Below, in pieces: positions 53,801-64,000 of a stretch of DNA of 64,000 bases; position 1 is the stretch's first letter; every line of letters begins with the position of its first letter. Both the position numbers and the translations under genes were made by a program. Location: the NCBI GenBank assembly GCA_907163375.1, contig CAJQUW010008997.1, positions 111,063-175,062 of the forward strand, given 5' to 3'. Under the pieces are notes generated by a model. It saw only the letters and a list, made by a program, of their open reading frames with translations. It was not told the origin of the DNA and did no database searches. The DNA is from Prostheceraeus crozeri. Its lineage: Eukaryota > Platyhelminthes > Polycladida > Euryleptidae.

Positions 53801-53977
53801 ATTTTAGAAACATATTTTCATAATTGCATACATATTATGTCATAATTGCATTTATGACATGGCCTAAGATGCTTTGGTGGACAATCGATCCCCGCTACTT
53901 ACTTTTCATAATTGTTATGACAACTGATGTGTGGTGGTGAGGGTTTGATGCTACCAATTGACACAGTAGCATGCAAG
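53801..53977. other. Spacer between SINE copies
   Basis: Short AT-rich segment with nothing recognised. Confidence 0.5.
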
Positions 53978-54102
53978 CGCCTCGTGGTTGAGGTGGTAGA
54001 GTGCAGGTCTAGTTAACCTGGGTCGTAGGTTCGAATACTACTAGCCGCACATCTTTTGCACAGCAATTTGGTCAACGGTTTATTTCATTTCATTCAATCA
54101 TT
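53978..54102 (+). repeat. tRNA-derived SINE, copy 2
   Basis: The same layout as copy 1: TGGTTGAGGTGGTAGAGTG, then CAGGT-CTAGTTA-ACCTG, GGTTCGAATAC and the shared 3' body CACATCTTTTGCACAGCAA...TTTATTTCATTTCATTC. It is more decayed in the T arm. Together with copy 1 it defines the family ends. Confidence 0.8.
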
Positions 54103-55099
54103 AATTATCGAAGTATTTGATTTTGATTGATTATTGTTTATCTGTCCATCTTTCACATATGTTCCATCACTATCGTGCTCCATCGCATAAACAGAAACAT
54201 TTGAACATTTCAGCAATTCCTTTAAGTCATCTACAGCTCCAGCTTTTATATTTGTGCTTCAATTTTATCATATTTATGCCAACCGCAAGTCGGCAGTAAA
54301 ACATTTAAGTATTTCCAAGGATTCCATAGAATTACTGAAATATGAATAACGCTGTTAATCGTCTTAGAAACAGTTGGAAAATGGATTATGTACTTGTACA
54401 AGTTGCACAATTCTATTCCATAATTCATTCTTTTCGCTGACAACCAGATGCTCAGATAGAACAATGGCTGAGATCCAGTGACCTAATCAAGGACGGTTCA
54501 GACCATCCACCCCTATCATGAGGAAGCACATTGAAAGCACGATTCTTCAACGTGACAGCACTACTTTTTGTTTTAATGTATTTTGATTTAAAGAGAGTGT
54601 TTTGACTAAATTGGAGGCTCAGCAAGTTCGTCTCCCCATATGGAAAGCAATCAAATGCAAGTCCCACTATTTCAAACGAAAAACTTCTTATATGTTTTCT
54701 ATTTGTGAATGAGGCAACAGAAAGCAAATTTGCTTCCATGCAGAATCTTGCTTCACCTGTCTGCTTGCACTATAATTAATGATTGCGAAGTCATCGTGAC
54801 ATGCACTGTACATGTCATAATTAATGAAATTAATCATAATAATTAATGTCATAAAAATAAATGAACATAGAACAAATACAAATTAGTTAATGCATTTACT
54901 CCCGATTTTGCTCTGGTTATTCGTAGATGAAATCAATCCTGTGGTTTTATTAGATAGAATCAATTTTCCCCATGCGTTAGTTATCTAGATGTGATGAATT
55001 ATCATTCATCGGGCATTAAATTGACCAGGCGACGGGGATCATGATGATTTCCACAAAAAAGCGCAGCAAAAACTCCCCAAAGTTTATGGTCGTCGATGT
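54103..55099. other. AT-rich intergenic DNA, nothing recognised
   Basis: About 1 kb. AATTAATGTCATAA-type repeats near 54820-54850; no gene. Confidence 0.55.
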
Positions 55100-55935
55100 A
55101 ATAAAGTTAAATTGGTAAACGACAGATCTTCGGCGTCCAGCGCCTTCGGTGGTCGATCTTACAACAAAAAGCGTTGCTAGGCAAGCAGAGCCGTGTGAAG
55201 ATATATGAGGAATGAGTGATATTAAGAAATGTGCTGGCTGTTCGAATGCATGTCTAATTGTGACGTCAGATTGTAGTCTGGAAGTTCGTATCTCCGGTTT
55301 TTTGTAGGTTTCAAGTGTGTGATTGCCTTTACTTCTGCTGTTGTTGTGTCTCGTGTGTTGAACAGTTTACTAAAGAGATCAACCTGAAAATTTCCGATGC
55401 TGCCCTCTCCGTTGTGTTTGTCTATAAGATGTTGATACAAAGCGGTGCTATTACTTTTATTCTCAATTGCTCTCATATGTTCATGGTGTCTCGTTTTCAA
55501 CATCCTCGCTGTTTTTCCAATATAAAAGTCTCCGCATTTGGTAAACTACGAAGCGGTCTCTACAAGTAAATTTAGTACTTACCAAGTCTTATTAAGATTA
55601 CAGTCGTAACATTTATTTGTTTTATTAATTTTTAGAAAAAACGCTGTATTGCAGCCGTACTCATTTGTCAAATTTACTGGTAAATCATACTTTTGATCAA
55701 TTTATTAACTTTGCGGTTGCAGCGATCATTTACATATGGCAGTTTGAAATTCATATTCTTTTCTTGACGGGTTTTATTTACTTTATTTGACTTTATAATA
55801 TTTATCTCCTTCTTATTATAACCATTATTTTCCAAAATATTTTCAAACTGCGAAATGTTCTCCTTCCGCAGTTCAGGGTCGTTGGACCTCTTGTTTATCG
55901 CATTTCTACTATATCATCGGGTATGTGGCTGATAC
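55100..55935 (-). mobile_element. Third Penelope-like fragment (GIY-YIG), decayed
   Basis: On the minus strand the order is: KENISQFENILENNGYNKKE, KEIN, then LPYVNDRCNRKVNKLIKS, the PLE linker block, then CYDCNLNKT-like Cys residues, then CGDFYIGKTARMLKTRHHEH (GIY-YIG nuclease) to about 55222. Stops and frame changes occur. Downstream, 55120-55180 has a GGCGCTGGACGCC stem between GAAG blocks, as at PLE ends. It belongs to a different PLE branch from the copy at 31285. Confidence 0.78.
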
Positions 55936-58222
55936 CTACTTTCTCAGTTTTCATGCTGCGTTGTTTCAACATCTTAAACGCTTGATAAACATTTAATGAT
56001 TTACTTAGAGTACTATTGCATTTCACAAAATGTGTCTTTTGAAAATATTGCTATGACATAACTGCATTGCTAACAGAAATTATTGAGAGTGCTGCTATGC
56101 AGTAAAGTGTAATACTTTGCTTTAAAGACTATGTACGATGATGAAACATCCTAAGCTTTGGTTAATGATACGCTGGAATACTGGTATCTACCAGCATACT
56201 TTACATCAGGGGACATTGGGAAGAGGAGAGGCTGTCATATCTTTGATTGAAAGTTGATGAGTCAGTCAGTGAGATCTGTAGAAAGAGCGAACGATTTGGA
56301 AACTACGTTGATGTTTTGGTAAGATTTCATCTGATGTACATGCAGCATCCATAACTTCACGTGTACTTTACTCAGCAGATTCATGTATATCTAATTCGCA
56401 TATGCTTCTAAATGTTATATACTGTACATCAACTGGCATAGTTTTCTAATATTTTGGGTTTCCTTGAGTCTTTAAATTATCATGTATTTTCAAAATTACT
56501 AATTCTCAATTTCGAGCATGTAAAATTCACTTGCAAATTTTGTCTACATGCGATGCTTTCATTTTAATTTATTTCTTGTATTTTTGATACAAACTTTCCT
56601 CATAGGACTATAAATGCATTCCATAATTAAATCCTATTTTCCCACAGATGAAAATATATAAGAATACACACATGGAATATTTTTACTCTTGCGAGTATTT
56701 CAAGGTTTAAATATCTATGTTGATTCCTCGGAAAGTTCGTGAACCGAAGTTTCACAAACAAAATGTCATAATCTTCATTTCCCCTAAGGTAGCTGATTTC
56801 CACAAAGATAATTCAAATTAGATTTAATAGTTCGAATGTTTGTAGACTGACAAGACAGTCTGAGAGTAATATCGAGCCGAAAAGAATGATAAACACGGCG
56901 TTTGCTATGTCAATCACACGGAACAGATTTCCTGATGTCTACCTCCTCTGAAGAAACCACAAGGTTATCGCAGTCAATATTGTCTGGTTAACCTTCATTC
57001 AAATATTAAGAACGAACAAAATCTGTCCACAAAGTGGCGAACCCTAGAAGCGAATCTTAAGTCACATTAGTGTCGCTCTTCAAAGTTCAACACAGCAACA
57101 TGAGAGAAAATTAAATGCAAACAAAATTGGGATGGGATAGTAAACGTGGGTTGAATGAAGAAGTCAAATCAAGCAGCATGATTAGGTCTCATAGACAACT
57201 TAAGTCATGAGCAATTTTTTATTGTCGTCTACAGTGTCCATTTAAACATTAAAACATCGAAAGTTAGAGAAAATGTTATTGATAATAATAGAAGCGATTT
57301 GAACTAAAGTCATGATGAATAAAAATGGCATTTTAAGTTGCGAATAGCTTCATTCCATGTAAAAAACGAAGTATGCATTAAGCAAGTCGCACTCGGGATG
57401 GAAGAATGTAGCGATGTGACTGTTTGAAGCCATGAGAACAACCTCACTTATCCGCCATGTTGCTACTTTTAATATTGCATCACTACAAATGCAAGAAGAT
57501 TTAAGTCAAGAATTCTATTCTACTAGATTAATAATAAACTACAAAATGATGCTTGAAGCGCCAGACTGACAACTCATAGTTCGCTAGTTTTATATGATCT
57601 TAAAATTTCTTGTCGATAGGAAGGGACTTTCGTTGTTTTGCGTGTTGCATTTTATTAATCCTCCAATTACCGCGGAGTCCCAAGATTGATTTCTGTTCCT
57701 CTAGACATTTAAACATGAACAACTCAAGCGAGGTGGTGGATGATAAAAAAGCTTGGTATGACGAAATAAAAAAAGTTTCATGTTAAAAAAATCAGCGATG
57801 CTAACCATGGGACCCGAAGTTGAGGAATGTTTTACTTTTCGTTTAATAATGATATGTGTAAGAAGGATCGACAACAAGGCTGTGCAACAAAATTCCCCAC
57901 CCTATAAAATTTGTGAAAATGTACGAATATATTTATCTGAAAATTGATGGCTATTTTTATCACAGTGATGCGCGAATGTTTTCATATTCACCACCGAAAT
58001 TTAATCGAATTTTGTAATCAACTTAAATCCTTATCAATGCTGTTCGTGAATTGCCCAATAAGGTAGGACCTTAAAATCGTGGAAAGTCACCAATCACCAT
58101 CGCTTGGTTTGTTTTTTATTCAATATGATCTTCGCATTTTATGAATCACTAACATCATAATCACATCTATTTGTTCGTCGGAGTTTTGATTATAATTAGA
58201 AGGCCTCACAGGCATAGAAATA
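55936..58222. other. AT-rich intergenic DNA, nothing recognised
   Basis: About 2.3 kb before Polinton-2, with no open frame, RNA gene or repeat I can identify. Confidence 0.6.
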
Positions 58223-59419
58223 AGTAGTAAGGAGTTCTACACCTCTGGATAGTGCAAGATGGCCGCCGTGGACCTCCACCCTCCTGTCAGACTAGGGCGT
58301 CGGCCCTAGTCCGACACCTGGTTGCTTCGAGTCCGACTCCCCCCCCCCTCTGGAACGACAGAGGTTGGAGTTGCCAGAGGTTGTTCGTGGTGCGCTCTCC
58401 AAGCTGTCGTGGTGTGCTGGCTAGGCTGGCGTGGTGTGCCGGCCAGGTTGGCGTGGTGTGCCGGCCAGGTTGGAATGGTGGAATTTCGGTGCGAGACCAC
58501 TCCCATCGTGTTTCTCGTCAAAAGTTGGGTTAACAAAATTTTTTCACCCCCCCCCCTCGGCAGCGATCTTCCAATTTTGGTTCTAGTGGATGGATTTTGT
58601 CTTATAGATACTCATTTGAAAGAGAAAAAACTGCCCAATGACATTTTTGTTGCGAGTCAATCGGATCAGCCGTTCAAAAGTTAGAGCTGTTACAAGATTT
58701 TAGGTCAGACCTCGGATTTGACGAAAAAATCCTAAGTGTCAGAGCCACTTAGCATGGACAAAATTTTGAAAATTTTTCCAAAGTGTCGTATTTCGACCTG
58801 GGACCTTCACCAAAACATTTTTCATCAAATTTCTCCTATCCCCCCTCGGCAGCGTTGCTTCCAACTTTGGTTCTAGAGATCGTAGAAAGTCGGGCAATAG
58901 CTCGTTTGAAAGCTAAGAGTGAGACAAATGCACTGAAAGAAACGGCTTGTTCATATCTGTCTTCGTTTAGATGTGAGACGCCATTTAAGACTTGGGAGAT
59001 TGGTGAAAAACGACAGAGTTAGAATTTCCCAAGAAACAGCTCCAGCGGGCGAACGAAGGCTCGGATTGGTAAACTGAGGCCAGATTCGTGATCAGCGTAC
59101 AATTCTGCATCTGTAATGGTGAATTTGAACGCAATCGGAGAGAAAAAATTTTCGATGACGTCCCCCCCTGGCAGCGATCTTCCAACTTCGGTTCTGGAGA
59201 TCGTAGAAAGTCGTACAATAGCTCGTTTGAAAGCTAAGAGTGAGAAAAATTCACTGAAAGAAACGGCTTGTTCATATCTGTCTTCGTTTAGATGTGATAC
59301 GCCATTTAAGATTTGGGAGATTGGCGAAAAACTACAGAGTTAGAATTTCACAAGAAACAGCTCCAGCGGGCGAACGAAGGCTGGGATTGGTAAACGGAGG
59401 CCAGATTTGGAATCAGCTT

Positions 59420-61242
59420 GATGTTATTGTCCAATGAGGATCATCATCCAATGAGAATCAAGCATTTCTATATAAATAGCGAGCCTTCCACAGTGAGAAT
59501 CATTCCATCGTTGAATCGCACGAGTGACGGACGCACATTTTCTCTCTCTCTCTACTTCCCAATTCTATTATTCAACTAAAATGGTAAGTCGCTACTTCCC
59601 TCCCTCTCCTCCCTTGAACGTAAGCTTAATATAATCTTTTTCGTTTTCGGGCATCTACTCCATCTGCTGCACTAGTAGGACAAAATGGCGGTCAGACGTT
59701 ACAAGGTTCGCTACAATCAGATCATCTACAACTGAGGCTAGTGGAAGAAACAACCAAGGTACATAATCCTACACCGCTACAGCGTAAATTTAAACAAGTC
59801 TTGCGTTATGACGATCATAGCGTAGTACTACAAACGGGAATGCTCCCTTCCACGGATGTCAAGATAATGCGCAATCAGTATGGGGACTACATACTGATCC
59901 CCGTGAGTCCGTACATTCGCCGCCAACTTGATATTATTGAAGAGTACGTGACATTAAATATGGACATTCCTACTCCTCTTGCTCAAGAGTGGAAGGCGAG
60001 ATATGACAAGGATGCTCTCTATAGAAAGATTTGGGATGGTAATCAAATTTGCCTACCGGCATCACATTGGTGTACTTACTATAAGAAGGAGGGAGATCAT
60101 TCAACATCCATCACATGCGACGAGCTCGGAGAAGGTACTTGGGATATCCTTTTCAAAGTAACATCCCTTCTCTTGAGGGAAGTAGCGACTTACCATTTTA
60201 GTTGGATAATAGAATAGGGAAGTAGAGAGAGAGAGAAAATGTGCGTCCGTCACTCGTGCGATTCAACGATGGAATGATTCTCACTGTGGAAGGCTCGCTA
60301 TTTATATAGAAATGCTTGATTCTCATTGGATGATGATCCTCATTGGACAATAACATCAAGCTGATTCCAAATATAGCCTCCGGCTATATTATGGTCGGCA
60401 CAAGGATAATAAAATAGCCTCTCTCTCCATGCATATGGAATCCATCCTATATATTCCAAAACCACCCAACGTGGATGATATAATTGATCAAATCTTTAAC
60501 AGCAGTGGTACGAAGCGCAAGTTGGAGAAGAATGCTGCCTCAAAACGCAAATCAAAGAAGGAGAATTACTAGTCCTTTCCTAACTCTACCCTATGACAAT
60601 TCGCTTATGTGCGTTTAGTGTCGTAGACGTGGTCTTATTAGATACATTTTACTTCTTCGTTGCCATCATATCATTTGTGTATTTTGTCGTGAAAAGCATT
60701 GATGTAATTCTTCATTTTGTGATATGTTATAGAATTTCCTTTGATGTGTAAATTTCCGTTTTAGGCTTCTATCATCATTTTTATGGATTGTGAGGGTGAA
60801 CCTGTACAGGAGCTCAGTGCTATTGCTATGAACAATTGGACGTATCAGATTGTTAGTGTCTATCATCAACATGACAACTGCGATCCCAATGTTGATCAAT
60901 GGGCGAGAAAACACTCTTCTTATTGACTTTAAACGATGGTTAGCTGCTTTCAATGTTATACGCATCTTTTGTAATAATCCTGGTAAGGAGAGGAAAGTAT
61001 TTCCCAATCTAATCATTGGTGATATTTTGCTCCCGCCTTGGGATAGTAGAGTGAATCAACACTACCATGAAGTCACGAAACGTTTCAAGGATTTGTCTGT
61101 TCGTTGTAGTAGCTACGCTCATAACCAATGCTTCTTTCCTCCTTACCTCAACACTGCCAAAGTCCTGTATGGTTATCATTGCTCGCTGTATGATAGTTAC
61201 CAGCTGTATCTATTTTATCTGTTTCAAACCATTGATTTATGA
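59420..61242 (+). pseudogene. Polinton-2 copies of the left-end genes (unknown protein, RING-like, exonuclease)
   Basis: The promoter (TATAAATA 59471-59478), the ATG at 59581 followed by GTAAGTCG, the left-end protein, the RING-like mini-gene and the DEDDh exonuclease region recur in the same order as 7741-9411. Over the first ~480 bp of the left-end frame only a few bases differ from Polinton-1. The block looks broken. Confidence 0.85.
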
Positions 61243-61337
61243 TGCATGCTTGTTACAGTTATTCAATAAATGTTACTATGAGAAGAGTTGTTTTCATGCA
61301 ATAGATGGGTTAGATAAAGGGCGATCATGTCTTTCTC

Positions 61338-61462
61338 AAATGACTGCGGAACATTACATTTTCATAGACAAAGTTTAAAAGGAGCTGTTCAAAATTATGT
61401 GATAAATTTTCATAAAGATGAGACCGACATCGAAGCAGTGGTCGATGATGCTAGCACTCTAT
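61338..61462 (+). pseudogene. Start of the Polinton-2 copy of the 9499 gene, cut by the nested element
   Basis: Begins MSFSNDCGTLHFHRQSLKGA and follows the Polinton-1 gene until GATGCTAGCACTCTAT, where the AT-rich element is inserted. The continuation is expected beyond the window. Confidence 0.8.
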
Positions 61463-61940
61463 AGTAATGGGAAAAAGACCGTTCCAGGACACCATAAAAT
61501 AAAAAAATTGGTATCTTTAAAAACGACATAAATTCATGAATTTAGACCCTTTTTCAGGTTTTTAAGACCTAAATTCATGAATTTAGTCCATTTAAAAAGT
61601 ATCATTTTTGAAAAAATTGGTATCTTTAAAAACGACATGAATTTATGAATTTGAACCCTTTTTCAGGTTTTTAAGATCAAAATTCATAAATTTGGGCGTT
61701 TTTAAAAATACCCAATTTTTCAAATTTTTCAAAATCTCAAATTTGAGAATTACAATTTTCACCCCCAAAATCATGACCGTTCAAGGACACCGAAAATCAT
61801 AAAAGTTAAGAATCTCAAATTTGAGAATTACAATTTTCACCGCTAAAATCATGACCGTTCAAGGACACCAAAAATCATAAAAGTTGAGAATTTCAAATTC
61901 ATGAATTTTATCCATCTTTTAGGTTTTTAAAATATAACAT
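61463..61940. repeat. Terminal repeat region of the nested element
   Basis: Blocks such as TTGGTATCTTTAAAAACGAC (61508 and 61618), CATGAATTTA and ATCATGACCGTTCAAGGACA (two copies, near 61780 and 61849) recur in partly inverted and partly direct order. No coding sequence. The architecture resembles the sub-repeated Polinton tips but shares no sequence with them. Confidence 0.7.
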
Positions 61941-61964
61941 GTGACTAAAAATATTTCTTTAAAA

Positions 61965-62270
61965 ATGGAAGAAACAAAAATGGAAGAAACCGCAAGAATA
62001 TATCCTTCATTATCATATGAAATGGATATTGCAAAACACAAAGATAGAGTACGTTATATGAAAGATAAGGAATCTCAATTATTATTAAGATTAGAACATT
62101 ATAATAAATTAAGAAGGAGATGGAGTAAAGTTAAGAATGTAACACAAGGAATTGGCATATTCTTAACAATAAGTTTAGGCGCTCTCACTATTGTTATATC
62201 TTCAGGTGTTTTAGTAATTCCAGTAGTTGCTACAGCTTTAACAGGTACGGGTGTTTTGTTACGATGTTAG
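61965..62270 (+). CDS. Small membrane protein of the nested element
   Basis: 101 residues from the ATG at 61965. The front is charged and helical (SYEMDIAKHKDRVRYMKDKE). The rear has a long hydrophobic stretch (GIGIFLTISLGALTIVISSG, then VLVIPVVATALTGTGVLL), enough for one hairpin or two membrane helices. Its last seven bases overlap the start of the next gene, suggesting coupled expression. No family recognised; a virion membrane or spike-base role is possible. Confidence 0.6.
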   Translation: MEETKMEETARIYPSLSYEMDIAKHKDRVRYMKDKESQLLLRLEHYNKLRRRWSKVKNVTQGIGIFLTISLGALTIVISSGVLVIPVVATALTGTGVLLRC

Positions 62271-62632
62271 ATAAATCTTTAATAACTCAGAAACGAAAAT
62301 CATTAAAAACTAAGCATTTACATATTAAAGAAGTCTATGATAAACTACATTACTACTTTCAAAGAGTATGTGATGATAATGTTATTACGTTAGATGAGAT
62401 TGAAAAATTTGATCAAATAGCTAATGAAGTAAATCAAATATCATTTCAATTACAGTCAGAAAAAGTTGATGATAAAAATACAAAGGATGGCAAAATTTCT
62501 AGTGATGGTAAAATTTCTAATGAAGAAAATGACAAAATTTTTTTAGAAGAGCTAAAAACTTTAAGCGAAAATTTAAGCAAAACTTTATTAAACAAAACTT
62601 TATTAAACAAAACTTTATTAAACAAAACTTAA
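62264..62632 (+). CDS. Coiled-coil protein of the nested element with TLLNK repeats
   Basis: 122 residues from the ATG at 62264, overlapping the previous stop. Predicted mostly helical (KTKHLHIKEVYDKLHYYF), with an acidic middle (VITLDEIEKFDQIANEVNQI) and a C-terminus made of TLLNK repeated three times through tandem DNA repeats. No enzyme motif. Probably works with the membrane protein in front of it; this is inference from the overlap. Confidence 0.5.
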   Translation: MLDKSLITQKRKSLKTKHLHIKEVYDKLHYYFQRVCDDNVITLDEIEKFDQIANEVNQISFQLQSEKVDDKNTKDGKISSDGKISNEENDKIFLEELKTLSENLSKTLLNKTLLNKTLLNKT

Positions 62633-62862
62633 AACGAGAAAACTTCAAACGAAAAGATGTCAAACAACAAAGCAATAAAAAAATAATTTGTTCAGTAAAA
62701 TGTTTTTGCTGTATTCCAATGTTACCACAAAATTCAAATATCATATTTTAAAAAATGGATAAAATTAAAGCTGATAATAATAGTATATTCGTATATTTTT
62801 ATCACTCGGTAAACAAATCTTCGATCGACTTTCAGTCGGGGCAAAGCCCCTCGAGCCGAAGG
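62633..62862. terminator. Intergenic region between convergent genes with GC-rich hairpins
   Basis: The convergent 62264 and 62863 genes are separated by 230 bp of AT-rich DNA. At about 62838-62866 there is a sharply GC-rich island with GGGGCAAAGCCCC and AGCCGAAGGCT, two adjacent hairpins. They could end transcription from both sides or stabilise mRNA 3' ends. Confidence 0.45.
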
Positions 62863-63630
62863 CTAGTCAGAGAACAATTGTTCGATAACTCTATCATGAA
62901 TTTTTTTATCAATATTAATTGTAATGAAGCCATAATTTTTTGACCAAGCATTATTACACGATTGTTTAAATTCATCTCTATCTCTTATACATAAATCTCT
63001 TAACAAATCACTTAAGTTTCTTGCATTTATTTCAAATAGTATAAATATATTTGCATTCTTTCTAATAACACTTCCATCTAATGAATACATACTTTGTGTA
63101 AAATAAAATACACTACAGTTATTATGTCTACCTCTTGTGAAATAATTTCTCTGAACTGACTGATTTCTATCATTAACACAATCATCAAAAATTACACAAT
63201 GTTTCATTGTTTTATCTAGTTTACTAGGATCTTGCATATTACCACTATCATCTATTAATTGTATCTTTATATGCTTATTTTTATTGGATTCAACTAATTG
63301 TTTATTTTTTGCTGCTTCTTCACACCACAAATTTATTTCTTCTTCATATTCAGATTTTTCGTATTCTTCGAATAGGGAAGCAATTGCTGTTTTTGTAAGA
63401 TTATTTTCAAATCCATATTTTAAAAATTGATAGACGGGTTGTTCTGCTGTTGTTGTATAAATTATAAGATTGTTATAATCCAAAAAATTTGGAGTCGTGA
63501 GAATTTTAAATAATAAATATGTTTTTCCACAACCCGATCTTCCGCAAATAACTGACAAAACTTTATTAGATAAATTTGGATGATGATTAAATTTAAGTTT
63601 TTTTTTATTTAATGGGGGTAGTTCACTCAT
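62863..63630 (-). CDS. DNA-packaging ATPase of the nested element
   Basis: 255 residues from the ATG at 63630. After a short PLNKKKLKFNHHPNL leader comes the Walker A motif GRSGCGKT (30-37), then an acidic insert (EEYEKSEYEEEIN), the Walker B motif CVIFDD (145-150) and SVFYFTQS (173-180), the sensor strand. The family is the FtsK/HerA A32-like packaging ATPases of Polintons and Polinton-like viruses. It is clearly distinct from the ATPase of Polinton-1 (GPSHAGKT, 205 residues), so the nested element belongs to another lineage. Confidence 0.88.
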   Translation of the reverse strand: MSELPPLNKKKLKFNHHPNLSNKVLSVICGRSGCGKTYLLFKILTTPNFLDYNNLIIYTTTAEQPVYQFLKYGFENNLTKTAIASLFEEYEKSEYEEEINLWCEEAAKNKQLVESNKNKHIKIQLIDDSGNMQDPSKLDKTMKHCVIFDDCVNDRNQSVQRNYFTRGRHNNCSVFYFTQSMYSLDGSVIRKNANIFILFEINARNLSDLLRDLCIRDRDEFKQSCNNAWSKNYGFITINIDKKIHDRVIEQLFSD

Positions 63631-63727
63631 TTTTAATAAAAAAAAATATTTTTATTTTTTTTGTTTCTAAAGAAGAAGAATAAGAATAATAATAAGAAGA
63701 AGAAAAAAATTAAACTTCTCTAGCTTC

Positions 63728-63772
63728 GCGTGGGAGTTTATACCTCTCGAACGGGAGTTTATACCTCTCGAA
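63728..63772. repeat. Two tandem copies of a 21-bp repeat
   Basis: GGGAGTTTATACCTCTCGAAC occurs twice in a row, just after the stop codon of the partial gene on the minus strand. The preceding 63631-63727 is A/G-rich and non-coding. Confidence 0.8.
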
Positions 63773-64000
63773 CCAAAAGATCTATCATAATCTCTTCACC
63801 TCCAAAATTTATTTCTTGTCCTTTCTCATCAGTGATTCTAATGTTAATGTTGTTAATAGTTTTTCTTGTAATAGGGAAATATATTAATGTTTGTGGAATT
63901 ACATTTAATCTATAACCAATGGGTACAGTAAAAGCTGAAAAACTGAATATTAAGTTTGATAATTTACCATTTATATATCCTCCTTCAATAATGTTACAAT
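63759..64000 (-). CDS. Capsid-type protein of the nested element (C-terminal 79 residues)
   Basis: Open from the window edge to the stop at 63759-63761. It reads IIEGGYINGKLSNLIFSFSA, then VIPQTLIYFPITRKTINN and ends INIRITDEKGQEINFGGEEI followed by MIDLLVREV. The closing I-x-I-x-D--G--(V/I)-F pattern before a last strand resembles the ends of Polinton penton-like proteins, including those at 16736 and 18140. The rest lies outside the window. Confidence 0.55.
   Translation of the reverse strand, partial: CNIIEGGYINGKLSNLIFSFSAFTVPIGYRLNVIPQTLIYFPITRKTINNINIRITDEKGQEINFGGEEIMIDLLVREV

Larger units (their letters stand above)
58223..61462 (+). mobile_element. Polinton-2, left end only; interrupted by an AT-rich element
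   Basis: Starts AGTAGTAAGGAGTTCTAC at 58223 after GAAATA (likely target duplication, partner outside the window). It repeats the tip layout of Polinton-1 (GCAAGATGGCCGCC near 58255, C-runs, GAGAGAAAAAATTTTCGATG), then the CCAAT/TATA block and the left-end genes. The terminal region has diverged from that of Polinton-1, while the gene block is nearly identical, so the two are close relatives. It also carries an inverted second copy of its own promoter and leader. It looks broken, with at least four breaks. Confidence 0.9.
61463..64000 (+). mobile_element. AT-rich Polinton-like virus element nested in Polinton-2 (left part)
   Basis: From 61463 the sequence abruptly becomes much AT-richer and starts AGTAATGGGAAAAAGACCG, an AG terminus following CTCTAT (61457-61462), the probable 6-bp target site. 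61463-61940 is a repeat-rich terminal region: ACCGTTC(C/A)AGGACACC recurs near 61480, 61787 and 61855. Behind it come a membrane protein, a coiled-coil protein, a packaging ATPase on the opposite strand and a capsid-type C-terminus. The visible genes look whole. The right end is outside the window. Confidence 0.8.

Noticed and set aside
53580-54102. Functional tRNA-Ala/Thr genes
   Set aside because: Good T arm, anticodon arm and B box, but no matching acceptor stem, and both share a long 3' body; they are SINEs.
1-64000. CRISPR arrays, rRNA genes, LTR retrotransposons
   Set aside because: No spaced short repeats, no rRNA cores, and no LTR pairs or gag/pol order seen; the only rve integrase is the Polinton one.

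Overview
This is eukaryotic DNA, most likely from an invertebrate animal. It is a stretch of stacked mobile elements in which I see no convincing host protein gene. The mix points to a metazoan: two Polintons, Penelope-like elements, several LINEs, an internally deleted mariner, Harbinger- and hAT-like MITEs, and tRNA-derived SINEs. I cannot name the species.

Layout. 1-2662 is a tandem array of about 539-bp units; each unit is a complete MITE with 12-bp terminal inverted repeats plus a 17-bp spacer. 2663-5669 is AT-rich and non-coding. 5676-28233 is a nearly complete 22.6-kb Polinton (Polinton-1), bounded by a perfect 6-bp target duplication (CATGTT) and inverted repeats beginning AGTAGTAAG. 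28240-58222 is a graveyard of DNA transposons, PLEs, LINEs, SINEs and foldbacks. 58223-61462 is the left end of a second, closely related Polinton (Polinton-2). At 61463 a different, much more AT-rich virus-like element begins inside it and runs past the window end.

Polinton-1 carries the family core: protein-primed DNA polymerase B, chromodomain integrase, packaging ATPase, adenain-like protease, major-capsid candidate, two penton-like structural proteins and small basic virion proteins. Less usual genes are a DEDDh exonuclease separate from the polymerase, two RING-like proteins (one membrane-anchored), a Cys-rich mini-protein overlapping the integrase, two paralogous small proteins with a PC4-like look, and a TATA-binding-protein-like gene. 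The left-end gene and the polymerase gene point inward from opposite ends and share one module: two CCAAT boxes 17 bp apart, a TATA box, then a start codon that is itself the whole first coding exon (ATG followed directly by GTAAGT). Polinton-1 looks young, with about half a dozen breaks, and I treat it as a fossil.

The most interesting signals are the TBP-like gene together with the mirrored promoter/leader module, and the AT-rich virus-like element nested in Polinton-2. That element shows a packaging ATPase, a small membrane protein, a coiled-coil protein and a capsid-type C-terminus.
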